DNA from: Clostridia bacterium
GTDB taxonomy: Bacteria > Bacillota > Clostridia > Oscillospirales > Acutalibacteraceae
Assembly: GCA_017513195.1 (NCBI GenBank)
Contig: JAFXGM010000013.1
Coordinates: 1 to 39,415, forward strand
Length of the DNA stretch: 39,415 nt
Direction: 5' to 3'
Part shown: positions 15,753-22,419 of the stretch, piece by piece
Layout: each line of letters starts with the position of its first letter
Position numbering within the stretch: the stretch's first letter is position 1
Made by a program: the position numbers and the translations under genes
Notes under the pieces: generated by a model
What the model was told of the DNA's origin: nothing
What the model saw: only the letters and a program-made list of their open reading frames with translations
The model's database searches: none

Positions 15753-15978
15753 TGTTATTCCTCACTTTCAAACTTTTTGATTTTTTATAGCCATAATTTG
15801 CTAACACTTGTTTTAAAAAAGTCAACATTTTTTTGGTAGAAATTTCTTGTGAAATTTTGGTTAAATTCCCACTATATTTTTTCGCTAATATTTTTTATAA
15901 TACAAATAGACCTTTAGGGATTTACTTTATAGTAACTCAATCTATAATGGTTTTAAATTACAATTAGGAGGTTTTTTT
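15753..15978. other. AT-rich intergenic region with plus-strand promoter
   Basis: No gene in 226 bp. It holds a perfect inverted repeat AAATTTC-TTGT-GAAATTT at about 15840-15857, and a TATAAT at 15896-15901 that can serve the plus-strand gene at 15979. No consensus -35 is present, so an activator or weak promoter is expected. Confidence 0.5.
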
Positions 15979-16185
15979 ATGGGCTGTATGGCTTGGTATT
16001 ACAACGCAGGTCAAGGTGTATATTATTGGACTGAGGGATACACTTTGAGTGCTACACAATTCGCTAACAAAGTCTCACAAATGCTTGGTAAAAGCGTCAC
16101 AGCCGGAGATGTTTCTGCCGCAATGCGTCAGTCGGATATTGATTCCATGAATCGCCGCGCGTCTACATTAATTTATGTTTCATAA
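15979..16185 (+). CDS. Orphan 68-aa protein of unknown function
   Basis: Start fixed by AGGAGG seven bases before the ATG at 15979. The protein begins GCMAWYYNAGQGVYYWTEGY, an aromatic-rich strand pair, then TLSATQFANKVSQMLGKS and VTAGDVSAAMRQSDIDSMNR, two helices, ending STLIYVS. No signal peptide, membrane helix or known motif. It is the only plus-strand gene in this stretch and has its own promoter region and terminator, so it looks like a moron expressed separately from the lytic operon. No function is proposed. Confidence 0.7.
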   Translation: MGCMAWYYNAGQGVYYWTEGYTLSATQFANKVSQMLGKSVTAGDVSAAMRQSDIDSMNRRASTLIYVS

Positions 16186-16203
16186 TATCGCATCTGTCTT
16201 GTC

Positions 16204-16239
16204 AACACTCTATCCATTTCGGGTAGAGTGTTTTATTTT
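16204..16239 (+). terminator. Bidirectional terminator between converging genes
   Basis: AACACTCTA (16204-16212) pairs with TAGAGTGTT (16224-16232), extended by CC/GG, over a short loop. TTTTATTTT follows on the plus strand; the minus gene beyond it converges. Confidence 0.8.
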
Positions 16240-16618
16240 AACTTTTCACATTCGCCGTTTCTTTTAAGACTTTGTCAATATCGTATTGGCTTATAGCCCA
16301 TTTTCCATCAATACTAACCTGCTTTAACTCATCCGCCCTTGTTTTTAACTTTTTCACAAATTGTTCAAGTATCTCTTTTTCAAATAGTGCTTTGTTTTCA
16401 TTAAGCCCTTCTTGAAATGAATTGGCGGCGTTGATTTGTAAAATTTCATTTTCCTTATGTAACTTTTCTATGAGTTCGGCGGCATTTGTGCAATAAAGGT
16501 TTATACAGTTACACAGCCTATCGCCATTGTCTTTTGGGTTTTCAACCTTTGGAAATTGATTTGCCAACCAACGCAGGCTTTTTGCCTCTTTAATTTCTTT
16601 ATTGGTCTTTTCGGTCAC
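16238..16618 (-). CDS. Hypothetical helical early phage protein
   Basis: About 126 aa from a GTG at 16618 with AAAGGA about 11 bases upstream; the frame is open to 16663, but that part overlaps the small upstream gene in another frame. Mostly helical and charged: KSLRWLANQFPKVENPKDNG, then NAAELIEKLHKENEILQINA and FEKEILEQFVKKLKTRADEL, likely coiled coil. No recognised family. It overlaps the 56-aa gene by 20 bp, so they are probably translated together. Confidence 0.6.
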   Translation of the reverse strand: MTEKTNKEIKEAKSLRWLANQFPKVENPKDNGDRLCNCINLYCTNAAELIEKLHKENEILQINAANSFQEGLNENKALFEKEILEQFVKKLKTRADELKQVSIDGKWAISQYDIDKVLKETANVKS

Positions 16619-16769
16619 TTTCAGCACCGTCCTTTTTGAGTATTTCATCAATTGCTTGCACACTATCCAAAATTACACCTTTGACATTTTCCTCGCAAGC
16701 AAAGGCTATTCCTTCAATATTGCCTAATAATCGTTGTATATCAGATTTTTGTTTTAATGTCATTTGCAT
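16599..16769 (-). CDS. 56-aa hypothetical early protein
   Basis: ATG at 16769 preceded by GGGGAGTGTA, a good ribosome site. The product begins QMTLKQKSDIQRLLGNIEGI, continues AFACEENVKGVILDSVQAID and ends in a charged tail. It overlaps the end of the DUF3850 gene by 29 bp and the start of the next gene by 20 bp, the tight packing typical of a phage early operon. Helical; function unknown. Confidence 0.55.
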   Translation of the reverse strand: MQMTLKQKSDIQRLLGNIEGIAFACEENVKGVILDSVQAIDEILKKDGAESDRKDQ

Positions 16770-17133
16770 TACACTCCCCTTCCTGAATTATCGGGTTTTC
16801 TAACAGCATCGGCTTATTCCAATTTGGCGGTGACACCATATGTTCACATATACCGTCCTGACGGTTATAAACCCCGCACGGTTTTATCCCCATAATGCAG
16901 TAATCTTCGTCAAGTCCTATTCCAAGCTTTGCGCCGTAAAGTATGTAATCAACGTACACAAGGCAGCTGCGGCCCGTATAGTGACCGCCAACGCTGCTTG
17001 TCTGTTCCCACTCATTGAGGGCGAGATAATCGCCCTCTTGGTACTCTCGGTCATTAAGCCTTATTTCAAATTGCTTTTTGCCGCTTATCACATCATCAAA
17101 ATACGGCGGCTGTATCTTAATCGCGTGTATCAT
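16741..17133 (-). CDS. DUF3850 / ASCH-PUA-like domain protein
   Basis: 130 aa from the ATG at 17133, eight bases after AAAGGA; an ATG two codons earlier is too close to that site. The first 50 residues give the DUF3850 signature: IHAIKIQPPYFDDVISGKKQ, FEIRLNDREYQEGDYLAL and NEWEQ, followed by a beta strand with VYVDYILYG. ASCH/PUA-like folds bind RNA or modified nucleotides (family knowledge); the phage substrate is unknown. The C-terminal 40 residues are less conserved and proline-rich. Between a Cys-rich small gene and the 56-aa gene, overlapping both. Confidence 0.85.
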   Translation of the reverse strand: MIHAIKIQPPYFDDVISGKKQFEIRLNDREYQEGDYLALNEWEQTSSVGGHYTGRSCLVYVDYILYGAKLGIGLDEDYCIMGIKPCGVYNRQDGICEHMVSPPNWNKPMLLENPIIQEGECNANDIKTKI

Positions 17134-17398
17134 TTTCATTATCCTTTCTTACAGCTCTACTACAATAATCCTCATCATAGCACGGGCGTTTGTATAAATC
17201 ACAATTTTTTAAAGGCTTGCCGTTCAATTTGCATTTTGTATCTTTTACAAACTCACAGTATTTGCATCGTATTATTGGACCGCAAATCCATTTGTCAAGA
17301 AAACTTTTACAAACATTTTCTGCATTGTTTTCATCAGGATGCTCGCGCCGATGTTTTTTACCACAAACATCATAATGCGCACAATCTTTGCAGGTCAT
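17117..17398 (-). CDS. Cysteine-rich small phage protein
   Basis: 93 aa with at least eleven Cys: CKDCAHYDVCGKKH at the start, CKSFLDKWICGP and RCKYCEFVKDTKCKL in the middle, and later CDLYKRPCYDED. The spacing suggests two or three zinc knuckles. AAGGAGG lies in the end of the parB-like gene and the start overlaps its stop by one base (TAATG). Similar Cys-rich small proteins accompany replication genes in Firmicutes prophages; no biochemical role is known. Confidence 0.7.
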   Translation of the reverse strand: MTCKDCAHYDVCGKKHRREHPDENNAENVCKSFLDKWICGPIIRCKYCEFVKDTKCKLNGKPLKNCDLYKRPCYDEDYCSRAVRKDNENDTRD

Positions 17399-18729
17399 TA
17401 CTCATCCTCCTTCTCAAACAGTCTATGCGTACCGTCGCGCAGTTGCTTTTCTTCATCTGACATTTCATAGCCGAGTTTTATCAGGATATCATATAACGCA
17501 CTAAGTTCTGCATTCTCTTCATGTTTACATTTCCAGTATTCGTGATATGTTTGTCTTTCAGAATCGCCTGTGTTTTCATAAATCATCAGCCAGAACATTC
17601 TTTCAGGCTCTTTTTTAACGACGTCTTCAACATCCGCATAATTAACAAAACTGTTTTCATCTTCATCAAACTGCCATTCAAGATTCAACAGTTTTAATAC
17701 GTCTTCATCTTCTACCCAAGCAGTTCCCCACATTGCACCGCTATAAAAAGCAAACGTAACAATATCTACAAAATGCTTTTTTGCTACAGCGTTACCGATA
17801 CCTTCAGCAAATTCTTTGCGCAATTCATAAGCACGTTTTGATGCCGCTTCAAGCTCTTCAAGTTTTTGCTTAGCAATTTCTTGCTCTTTGCGTGATTTAT
17901 CAGCGTTGTTATCCGCTTTTGCAACAGGTTCATCTTTTCTAAAAAAAACACCGCCGTGAATGATACAGAAATACTGCTCATCATCAGCTCTGGTATATTC
18001 ATTAGGGTTTGCTGTATTAAAACTTAGGTAATTTCTATTGCAGTACGTGTATTTGCTATCCCAAAAATTATCAATTTCTGTAAGACCTGCGCCAAGCAGA
18101 ACCTTGCGCCAAGCGTTTCCTTGCTTCTTGGCTTTTTCGTTATCTATTGCCGTTTTAACCGCCCAATCAAAATTTGCTGTGCCGATTTTGTCAAGCAACT
18201 CATTTCTCTTATCGATGCTCTCAATTTTGTTAAGGCTTTCAAGGTCGTTAAGTGATATTTGTCTACCTGTAGATACTTCTTTTAACTTATCCTGGTCGAG
18301 CTTTGTAAGTTGCAAGCGGCGGCTGACGGTAGCAGGTGAAAAGCCTGTCTTTTCGGCAATGCTTGTCTGCGTTTCGCCGAGGTCAAGCATCATCTGAAAG
18401 CCTTGAGCCTGCTCGTAATATGTCAGGTCGCTACGCTGCATATTTTCAAGCAGCATTGTTGCAATCTGCTCCTTTTCGTCCATCTCGGCCACGCTGCAGG
18501 GCAATGTTTCAAGTCCCGCAAGCTTAGATGCCGCTAAACGTCTATGACCGATAATGACGGTGTAGCCGTCTACACCTTCGGGCACGCCCGCGCCGCCTTT
18601 TATTACGGTCAGGTTTTGAAAAACACCTTGATTTTTTATACTTTCCGCAAGTTCAGTTATATCGCCTATATCTTTTCTCGGGTTTTGCGGATGTGGATAT
18701 AATTTTTCTATTTTAATTTCAGTTAACAT
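17398..18729 (-). CDS. ParB/Spo0J-like protein
   Basis: 443 aa. The N-terminal 100 residues form the ParB/Srx nuclease-CTPase fold: LYPHPQNPRKD (11-20), the nucleotide motif GHRRLAAS (61-68) and ENMQRSDLTYYEQAQGF (95-111). An HTH follows (TQTSIAEKTGFSPATVSRRL, about 121-139). The C-terminal 240 residues are not standard ParB: a charged coiled coil (about 275-310) and an acidic Trp/Tyr-rich tail. No ParA is encoded here, so classical partition is unlikely; a role in phage replication or gene control is more plausible. Downstream of the Myb-like gene with a TAATG overlap. Confidence 0.85.
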   Translation of the reverse strand: MLTEIKIEKLYPHPQNPRKDIGDITELAESIKNQGVFQNLTVIKGGAGVPEGVDGYTVIIGHRRLAASKLAGLETLPCSVAEMDEKEQIATMLLENMQRSDLTYYEQAQGFQMMLDLGETQTSIAEKTGFSPATVSRRLQLTKLDQDKLKEVSTGRQISLNDLESLNKIESIDKRNELLDKIGTANFDWAVKTAIDNEKAKKQGNAWRKVLLGAGLTEIDNFWDSKYTYCNRNYLSFNTANPNEYTRADDEQYFCIIHGGVFFRKDEPVAKADNNADKSRKEQEIAKQKLEELEAASKRAYELRKEFAEGIGNAVAKKHFVDIVTFAFYSGAMWGTAWVEDEDVLKLLNLEWQFDEDENSFVNYADVEDVVKKEPERMFWLMIYENTGDSERQTYHEYWKCKHEENAELSALYDILIKLGYEMSDEEKQLRDGTHRLFEKEDE

Positions 18730-19889
18730 TATTTTTTGCTCCTTTTTGTTAATATTGCATATTTCCTTTGCGCCGCTTTTTTACGAGCTTTTCTACAATC
18801 CTCGCAAAAATCATTATCAGCGCGTTCATAAAATGTTGCGCCACAGCGCTTACAATACTGCTCTCTGATGCGAACAAACTCTGTACAGTTATCACAATCA
18901 CTGCATCCTGCGCCGCATCCGCCGACGTCATCCCAATTTTTACACATAAAGCGTTGCCAATATGGGTCATAACCAAGCTCGTTAGCGTGGAATTTTAATA
19001 ATGCCGCTAAATATGATAATTGATTTCGCACGTCTACACGATACCCACTGAGGTACCTTGCCTGTTTTACAGTCGGCTCAGGCGCACCGTAACCGAAATT
19101 ACCGTCGCCCATCATAGAGCGCACGCGGTCAAGACTTTCGGTAAAATATGTGTTATACACTTTACCGCGAATCGCCTTTTCACTCTTTCCAAGTTTCCGC
19201 TCGAGCTGTACGTAATTATCGCCGCACTTTATGCCGCTTGTAAGAATTGTAAAATGCTCTGTGGTCCACTCGGCATTTTTGCCGTGATTATCCGCTTTGA
19301 CAGGTCGGTATTTTATACCAAGGTCTCGACACCTGCGTTGTATGGCACCACCACTACGCTTAAGGATTTGTGATAATTCACGGTAGCCATACTGTTGCTT
19401 TTTTAAGAGATATATCAGGTGTTCGTCTTCAGCTTTAGTCCACAGATCTTTACGCTGCAGGGCAAAAGCTTCGTAATCTTTATGCCGCTGTTCTGCTACC
19501 CAATCAGGCTCTAAGCCCAGCGCCAGTGGTTCCATCTTTGAAAAATCTATAAAGTTTCGGTTTTTTTCTGCCCATTCCCAAAACTCATCAAGATAGACTA
19601 CGCGGATACTGCACTTATATCGCTTTTTCTTATGTACAGGCATATTACGGTTTTTAATCCAACTTGTAATTAGGTACGAATCAACGTTATCTCGGCCGAG
19701 CGCAATCATTAATTGGTTAAGTGATAAGTAATCACCGGCCATCAAAAACGGACCCAACTCAAGCCTTCGAGCCCGATTGATGATTCCACTTTCACTACGC
19801 CCAAGACGTGCTGCAATAGTTGGTATCGATACTGTGCCCCACAGTTCAGAAAGCAGATCATCTTCGGCAGCAGTCCAGTGTTTATTCAT
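18729..19889 (-). CDS. Multi-Myb-like/zinc DNA-binding phage protein
   Basis: 386 aa. Three Myb/SANT-like helix bundles: about 5-45 (HWTAAEDDLLSELW..ARLGRSESGIINRAR), 148-192 (LWTKAEDEHLIYLLKK..ILKRSGGAIQRRC) and 208-250 (EWTTEHFTILTSG..LGKSEKAIRGKV). Between the first two is a winged-helix-like part (about 53-112). The C-terminus has two zinc clusters: CGAGCSDCDNC and CKRCGATFYERADNDFCEDC. Phage early proteins with one such bundle are common; three plus zinc clusters is elaborate. Likely a sequence-specific DNA-binding factor for replication or transcription (inference). AAAGGA precedes the ATG; it sits between rep and the parB-like gene. Confidence 0.75.
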   Translation of the reverse strand: MNKHWTAAEDDLLSELWGTVSIPTIAARLGRSESGIINRARRLELGPFLMAGDYLSLNQLMIALGRDNVDSYLITSWIKNRNMPVHKKKRYKCSIRVVYLDEFWEWAEKNRNFIDFSKMEPLALGLEPDWVAEQRHKDYEAFALQRKDLWTKAEDEHLIYLLKKQQYGYRELSQILKRSGGAIQRRCRDLGIKYRPVKADNHGKNAEWTTEHFTILTSGIKCGDNYVQLERKLGKSEKAIRGKVYNTYFTESLDRVRSMMGDGNFGYGAPEPTVKQARYLSGYRVDVRNQLSYLAALLKFHANELGYDPYWQRFMCKNWDDVGGCGAGCSDCDNCTEFVRIREQYCKRCGATFYERADNDFCEDCRKARKKAAQRKYAILTKRSKK

Positions 19890-19950
19890 AACAGTTTTCC
19901 TTTCAAAAATCTCTAACTTACATCTTTGCTCAAAATATGTTCGTTAGCGT

Positions 19951-20874
19951 TTATTCATCTTGTCGGCAGAGTTCTTCAAGAAACACTACCTCACCTTCGC
20001 TATTGATTAAGTACCAATGATCCTTTATGTACTCAGCGTTCTTACGGCGAATATATTCAACCGCGGCACTACCACGTAACAGCTTGCCGTTATCATCACG
20101 GCAGGTGTATCCGTCCTCAACCTTAACCATACGGTAAAACAAATACGGTCTGCCCGTGATTTCATTGGTACCCGCGCGGATGCTGTCGGTATCTATCGTG
20201 TAGCCTTCCCATGCAACAGGCGGCTCTTGCCACTTGATTTCCTCAATATCCTCGGGTGGATCCTCTTGAGGTTTCTTAAGATTGCGGCTACCTACCCACT
20301 TGCGCTCAAACTTTTCCTCTTCCATATCTTCGGCCATTTGGCCCACAATATAAGCTGCAAGAGTGCTAAACTCGCCGTCAGGATAAAGAGGCACGTAAAA
20401 TGGCGGATGCGCACGCGCCGATGCTCCAATATGCTCTTTCCACAACTGTGTTATTCGTCGCGTTGGTACACCTTGCGGAATGATTAGATGATGATGCAGA
20501 GCTCCACGCTCACCTAATGCAGTACGCTTTAGGTATTTAAGTTCAACACCATACTCAGCATAAAGCTTACGCAATTTAACGCAAAAAGCCGATAACTGTG
20601 TTTTAGCCCCTTGCTTATTTGGCGGCCGCGTTTCTTTTTCATAAGTGAGCGTCACCCACAGGTCATCGGGAACAAAGTTCTCGTTTATGAGCCTCGTAAG
20701 GCGTCGTACTGCAAGCTCCTCGTTATATCTTTTCATTGCTTCAGGTGTACCCGGGCCTACCATATCACGCTTTGCACGTGTAAGACCATCACCAAACTGT
20801 GTGGGATAGGTCTCTATAATCTCTACCGTATTGCCGGCGCGAATCACACGCCGACGATACATTGGTTTTTTCAC
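19951..20874 (-). CDS. HUH rolling-circle-type replication initiator (Rep)
   Basis: 307 aa from a GTG at 20874 preceded by GAGGGTG; an ATG at 20928 lies in an inverted repeat and has no ribosome site. Motif 1 WVTLTY (73-78), motif 2 GERGALHHHLII with the HUH histidines at 127-129, motif 3 LAAYIVGQ with candidate catalytic Tyr175, and the GSRNLKKP block (196-203) match the ORF2/G2P-type Rep family of filamentous and micro-phages that also occurs in clostridial prophages. HUH enzymes nick one strand and stay bound through the Tyr. It would start replication of the excised phage, probably in the structured region just upstream (inference). Confidence 0.85.
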   Translation of the reverse strand: MKKPMYRRRVIRAGNTVEIIETYPTQFGDGLTRAKRDMVGPGTPEAMKRYNEELAVRRLTRLINENFVPDDLWVTLTYEKETRPPNKQGAKTQLSAFCVKLRKLYAEYGVELKYLKRTALGERGALHHHLIIPQGVPTRRITQLWKEHIGASARAHPPFYVPLYPDGEFSTLAAYIVGQMAEDMEEEKFERKWVGSRNLKKPQEDPPEDIEEIKWQEPPVAWEGYTIDTDSIRAGTNEITGRPYLFYRMVKVEDGYTCRDDNGKLLRGSAAVEYIRRKNAEYIKDHWYLINSEGEVVFLEELCRQDE

Positions 20875-20909
20875 TTTTAAATCACCCTCTTTATAGCTCC
20901 ATTGATATT

Positions 20910-20958
20910 GGCGGGGAAAGACAAGCATTTCAAATGTGACACCTTTTCTTTCCCCGCC
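20910..20958. repeat. 11-bp inverted repeat before rep
   Basis: GGCGGGGAAAG (20910-20920) and CTTTCCCCGCC (20948-20958) are perfect inverted copies separated by 27 bp, 36 bp upstream of the rep GTG. It could be a Rep-binding or nick hairpin, or a leader structure. Confidence 0.75.
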
Positions 20959-21160
20959 CTTGTGTCAGATGGAAAGTGTGGAAAACCTTATCAGGTTTAC
21001 ACACCCTTACCACTGCCCCAATTCACACCCCAAACTTTTCCGTCACCTTTAAAAGAAAAAGATTTAAAAATTTTTTCGTTAGTTAATACTCTTATCAAGG
21101 CTCTAAATCAGTATTTAACTGATTTTTTAAAATTTCTTATTTTCAATTTTTAGGTGTGAA

Positions 21161-21184
21161 AAGTGCGGCAAAATTACCGCACTT
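21161..21184. repeat. 8-bp perfect hairpin upstream of small-RNA promoter
   Basis: AAGTGCGG and CCGCACTT flank an 8-base AT loop. On the minus strand it is followed by TTTTCAC and could weakly terminate transcription before rep. Its right arm overlaps the -35 of the plus-strand promoter. Confidence 0.6.
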
Positions 21185-21211
21185 GCATAACAGTAATAAA
21201 TGTGCTATAAT
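21183..21211 (+). promoter_or_regulatory. Promoter of predicted small RNA
   Basis: TTGCAT (21183-21188), 17-bp spacer, TATAAT (21206-21211). No protein gene lies downstream on this strand before a strong terminator 30-70 bases later. Confidence 0.7.
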
Positions 21212-21217
21212 ATGAGT

Positions 21218-21290
21218 GCAAATGATTCGCGTTGTTTGCTCTGACTGTTGAAATGTTTTAGCCGACTTTCAGCAGTCTTTTTATTTTTTA
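21218..21290 (+). ncRNA. Predicted ~70-nt small RNA in replication region
   Basis: A consensus-type promoter at 21183-21211 is followed within about 30 bases by an 11-bp terminator stem (21243-21253 with 21267-21277, one G-U) and TTTTTATTTTTT. The predicted transcript has a GCAAA/TTTGC stem and the terminator hairpin. The only frame is ten codons with no ribosome site. It runs opposite to the early operon, against the end of the 21281-21751 gene and just upstream of rep, a position suited to antisense or decoy control. Prediction from promoter and terminator alone. Confidence 0.55.
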
Positions 21291-21751
21291 TCATTATTTA
21301 TCTCACCTACCTCACCAAAGAACCCCCGCGCCCACAAACTAAGTTTCGGGTTTTCGAGTTCTCTTTTGCGTAACACTTGCTGCATCGCCGCAAGCTCCAC
21401 CCGGTATCGCGCTTTCTTTTCAATATCATCGCGGTCGATAATTTTATAAACATTTACCATTTGAAGAAACTTTTCATAAAGCTCGGTCGAGTTTAAGCCT
21501 TCATACTTACCAACGGCACCCTGCACATCATATTCCGGTGCTAATATTCTGCTTGAAAGTAAACGGTATTTATATTCCTCTTCAAAGAACTTCTTTTTAC
21601 AATGGGTACCGTTACGCAGCATGTCCGCGCTGTAGTTCTCACACGCTTGCTCACATCGCACGTGAACAAAGCCTTTTTTATATTTGCAATATGTAAAATA
21701 GTTCTTGCCTTCAACCGTGCCGCCACAATGTTCGCATCTTATTTCCGACAT
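21281..21751 (-). CDS. Hypothetical zinc-binding early protein
   Basis: 156 aa. N-terminal CEHCGGTVEGKNYFTYC and, further on, VRCEQACENYS and NGTHCKKKF give a zinc-ribbon-like set of Cys/His. The rest is helical: EEYKYRLLSSRILAPEY, then LYEKFLQMVNVYKIIDRD and ARYRVELAAMQQVLRKREL. I do not recognise a named family. The ribosome site GAGGGAC lies in sequence next to a palindromic repeat element. It starts 3 bp after the membrane-protein gene and precedes the rep region. Confidence 0.65.
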   Translation of the reverse strand: MSEIRCEHCGGTVEGKNYFTYCKYKKGFVHVRCEQACENYSADMLRNGTHCKKKFFEEEYKYRLLSSRILAPEYDVQGAVGKYEGLNSTELYEKFLQMVNVYKIIDRDDIEKKARYRVELAAMQQVLRKRELENPKLSLWARGFFGEVGEINNDKK

Positions 21752-21754
21752 TCT

Positions 21755-22030
21755 TTATTGTCCCTCGTCATTGCGAACGGCAGTAGCCGTGTGGCAATCC
21801 GTCCCCACATCCAACGAACCAAACTTTGCCCTGTAATGCCAATTTTCAATAATTAGTCGTGTGTTACTACATTCCACTTCTCTTATCGTGTATTGCAGTT
21901 CTTCAATCTTTTCGTCTTGCTTTACACCGGACCACGCAAGCACCAATGCCGCTACAGCCATAAACAAAAATATCGCAAGCACTATGTAAAGAACTACACC
22001 CTCTAACACTATTACATTCATATCAACCAT
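21755..22030 (-). CDS. Small membrane protein with repeat-derived tail
   Basis: 91 aa from the ATG at 22030, nine bases after AAAGGA; the frame upstream to 22072 is rejected for lack of a ribosome site. An N-terminal membrane helix (about 6-32: VLEGVVLYIVLAIFLFMAVA) is followed by a coiled coil (KQDEKIEELQYTIREVEC). The last 15 or so residues (GTDCHTATAVRNDEG) are the translation of a palindromic genomic repeat, so the gene appears to have been extended by insertion of that element. Function unknown; the layout recalls small membrane-anchored phage proteins. Confidence 0.6.
   Translation of the reverse strand: MVDMNVIVLEGVVLYIVLAIFLFMAVAALVLAWSGVKQDEKIEELQYTIREVECSNTRLIIENWHYRAKFGSLDVGTDCHTATAVRNDEGQ
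21765..21803. repeat. Palindromic interspersed repeat inside coding 3' end
   Basis: GTCATTGCGAACGGC and GCCGTGTGGCAATCC form an imperfect hairpin with a CAGTA-type turn. The GTCATTGCGA...GGCAATCC form is typical of scattered palindromic repeats in gut clostridia (from general knowledge; not verifiable here). Confidence 0.6.
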
Positions 22031-22055
22031 TTGACTGCTTCCTTTCTTATGCCGC

Positions 22056-22337
22056 TTATGAACAATTTTCATATTGTGGCTGTTTTTCTATAATTACTAA
22101 ATCAATGCCGCACGCATCACTCACGGCGAGCAGTTGCTCAACCGTTGCCTTTTGCGGTCGGTTTATGATTTTACTGACGGTAGCGTGCGCATAACCTGTT
22201 TCATCTCTTATTTTGTCGTAACCAACCTTATGCTTGACCGTAGCAAGCAATTGCTCGAGCTGATGCACTTTGCGCCGCATATTATTCTGCCGCGCGGCGC
22301 GGATGCGCTCTTCGGTTGTTAAATATACTCTTGGCAT
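22056..22337 (-). CDS. HTH transcription regulator, early operon
   Basis: 93 aa. A basic N-terminus (TEERIRAARQNNMRRKVHQL) leads into an HTH of the XRE-like type (about 43-80: KIRDETGYAHATVSKIINRP then ATVEQLLAVSDACGIDLVI). AAGGAAGG precedes the ATG. It is divergent from the DUF4145 gene and separated from it by 82 bp holding that gene's promoter, so it could regulate both. It heads a coupled run of early genes towards rep. Confidence 0.78.
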   Translation of the reverse strand: MPRVYLTTEERIRAARQNNMRRKVHQLEQLLATVKHKVGYDKIRDETGYAHATVSKIINRPQKATVEQLLAVSDACGIDLVIIEKQPQYENCS

Positions 22338-22367
22338 TGTTTCACCTTCCTTTTGTTTTTACAAAAT

Positions 22368-22396
22368 TTGACAATATAAATGTATTTTGATATAAT
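22368..22396 (+). promoter_or_regulatory. Consensus promoter of DUF4145 gene
   Basis: Perfect TTGACA (22368-22373), 17-bp spacer, perfect TATAAT (22391-22396), 24 bp before the ATG. No palindrome overlaps it, so expression in the lysogen is expected. Confidence 0.9.
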
Positions 22397-22419
22397 CACT
22401 ATTAAGGAGTGATTTTAAC

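Larger units (their letters stand above)
20875..21280. other. Structured gene-poor region upstream of rep, candidate origin
   Basis: About 400 bp without a protein gene. It contains an 11-bp perfect inverted repeat (20910-20920/20948-20958), a G-rich minus-strand stretch at 20990-21045, an A/T-rich block (21050-21150), a hairpin with AAATCAGT arms (21105-21125) and an 8-bp hairpin at 21161-21184. It ends in a predicted small-RNA unit. Adjacent to an HUH Rep gene, it is the best origin candidate in the window, but no nick site can be assigned. Confidence 0.45.

Noticed and set aside
17398-18729. ParB as evidence for a plasmid-like partition system
   Set aside because: No ParA and no cluster of centromere-like repeats nearby; phage ParB-like proteins often act outside partition.
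20940-21160. Short minus-strand frames in the region before rep
   Set aside because: All are shorter than about ten codons or lack starts with ribosome sites; the region looks structural rather than coding.
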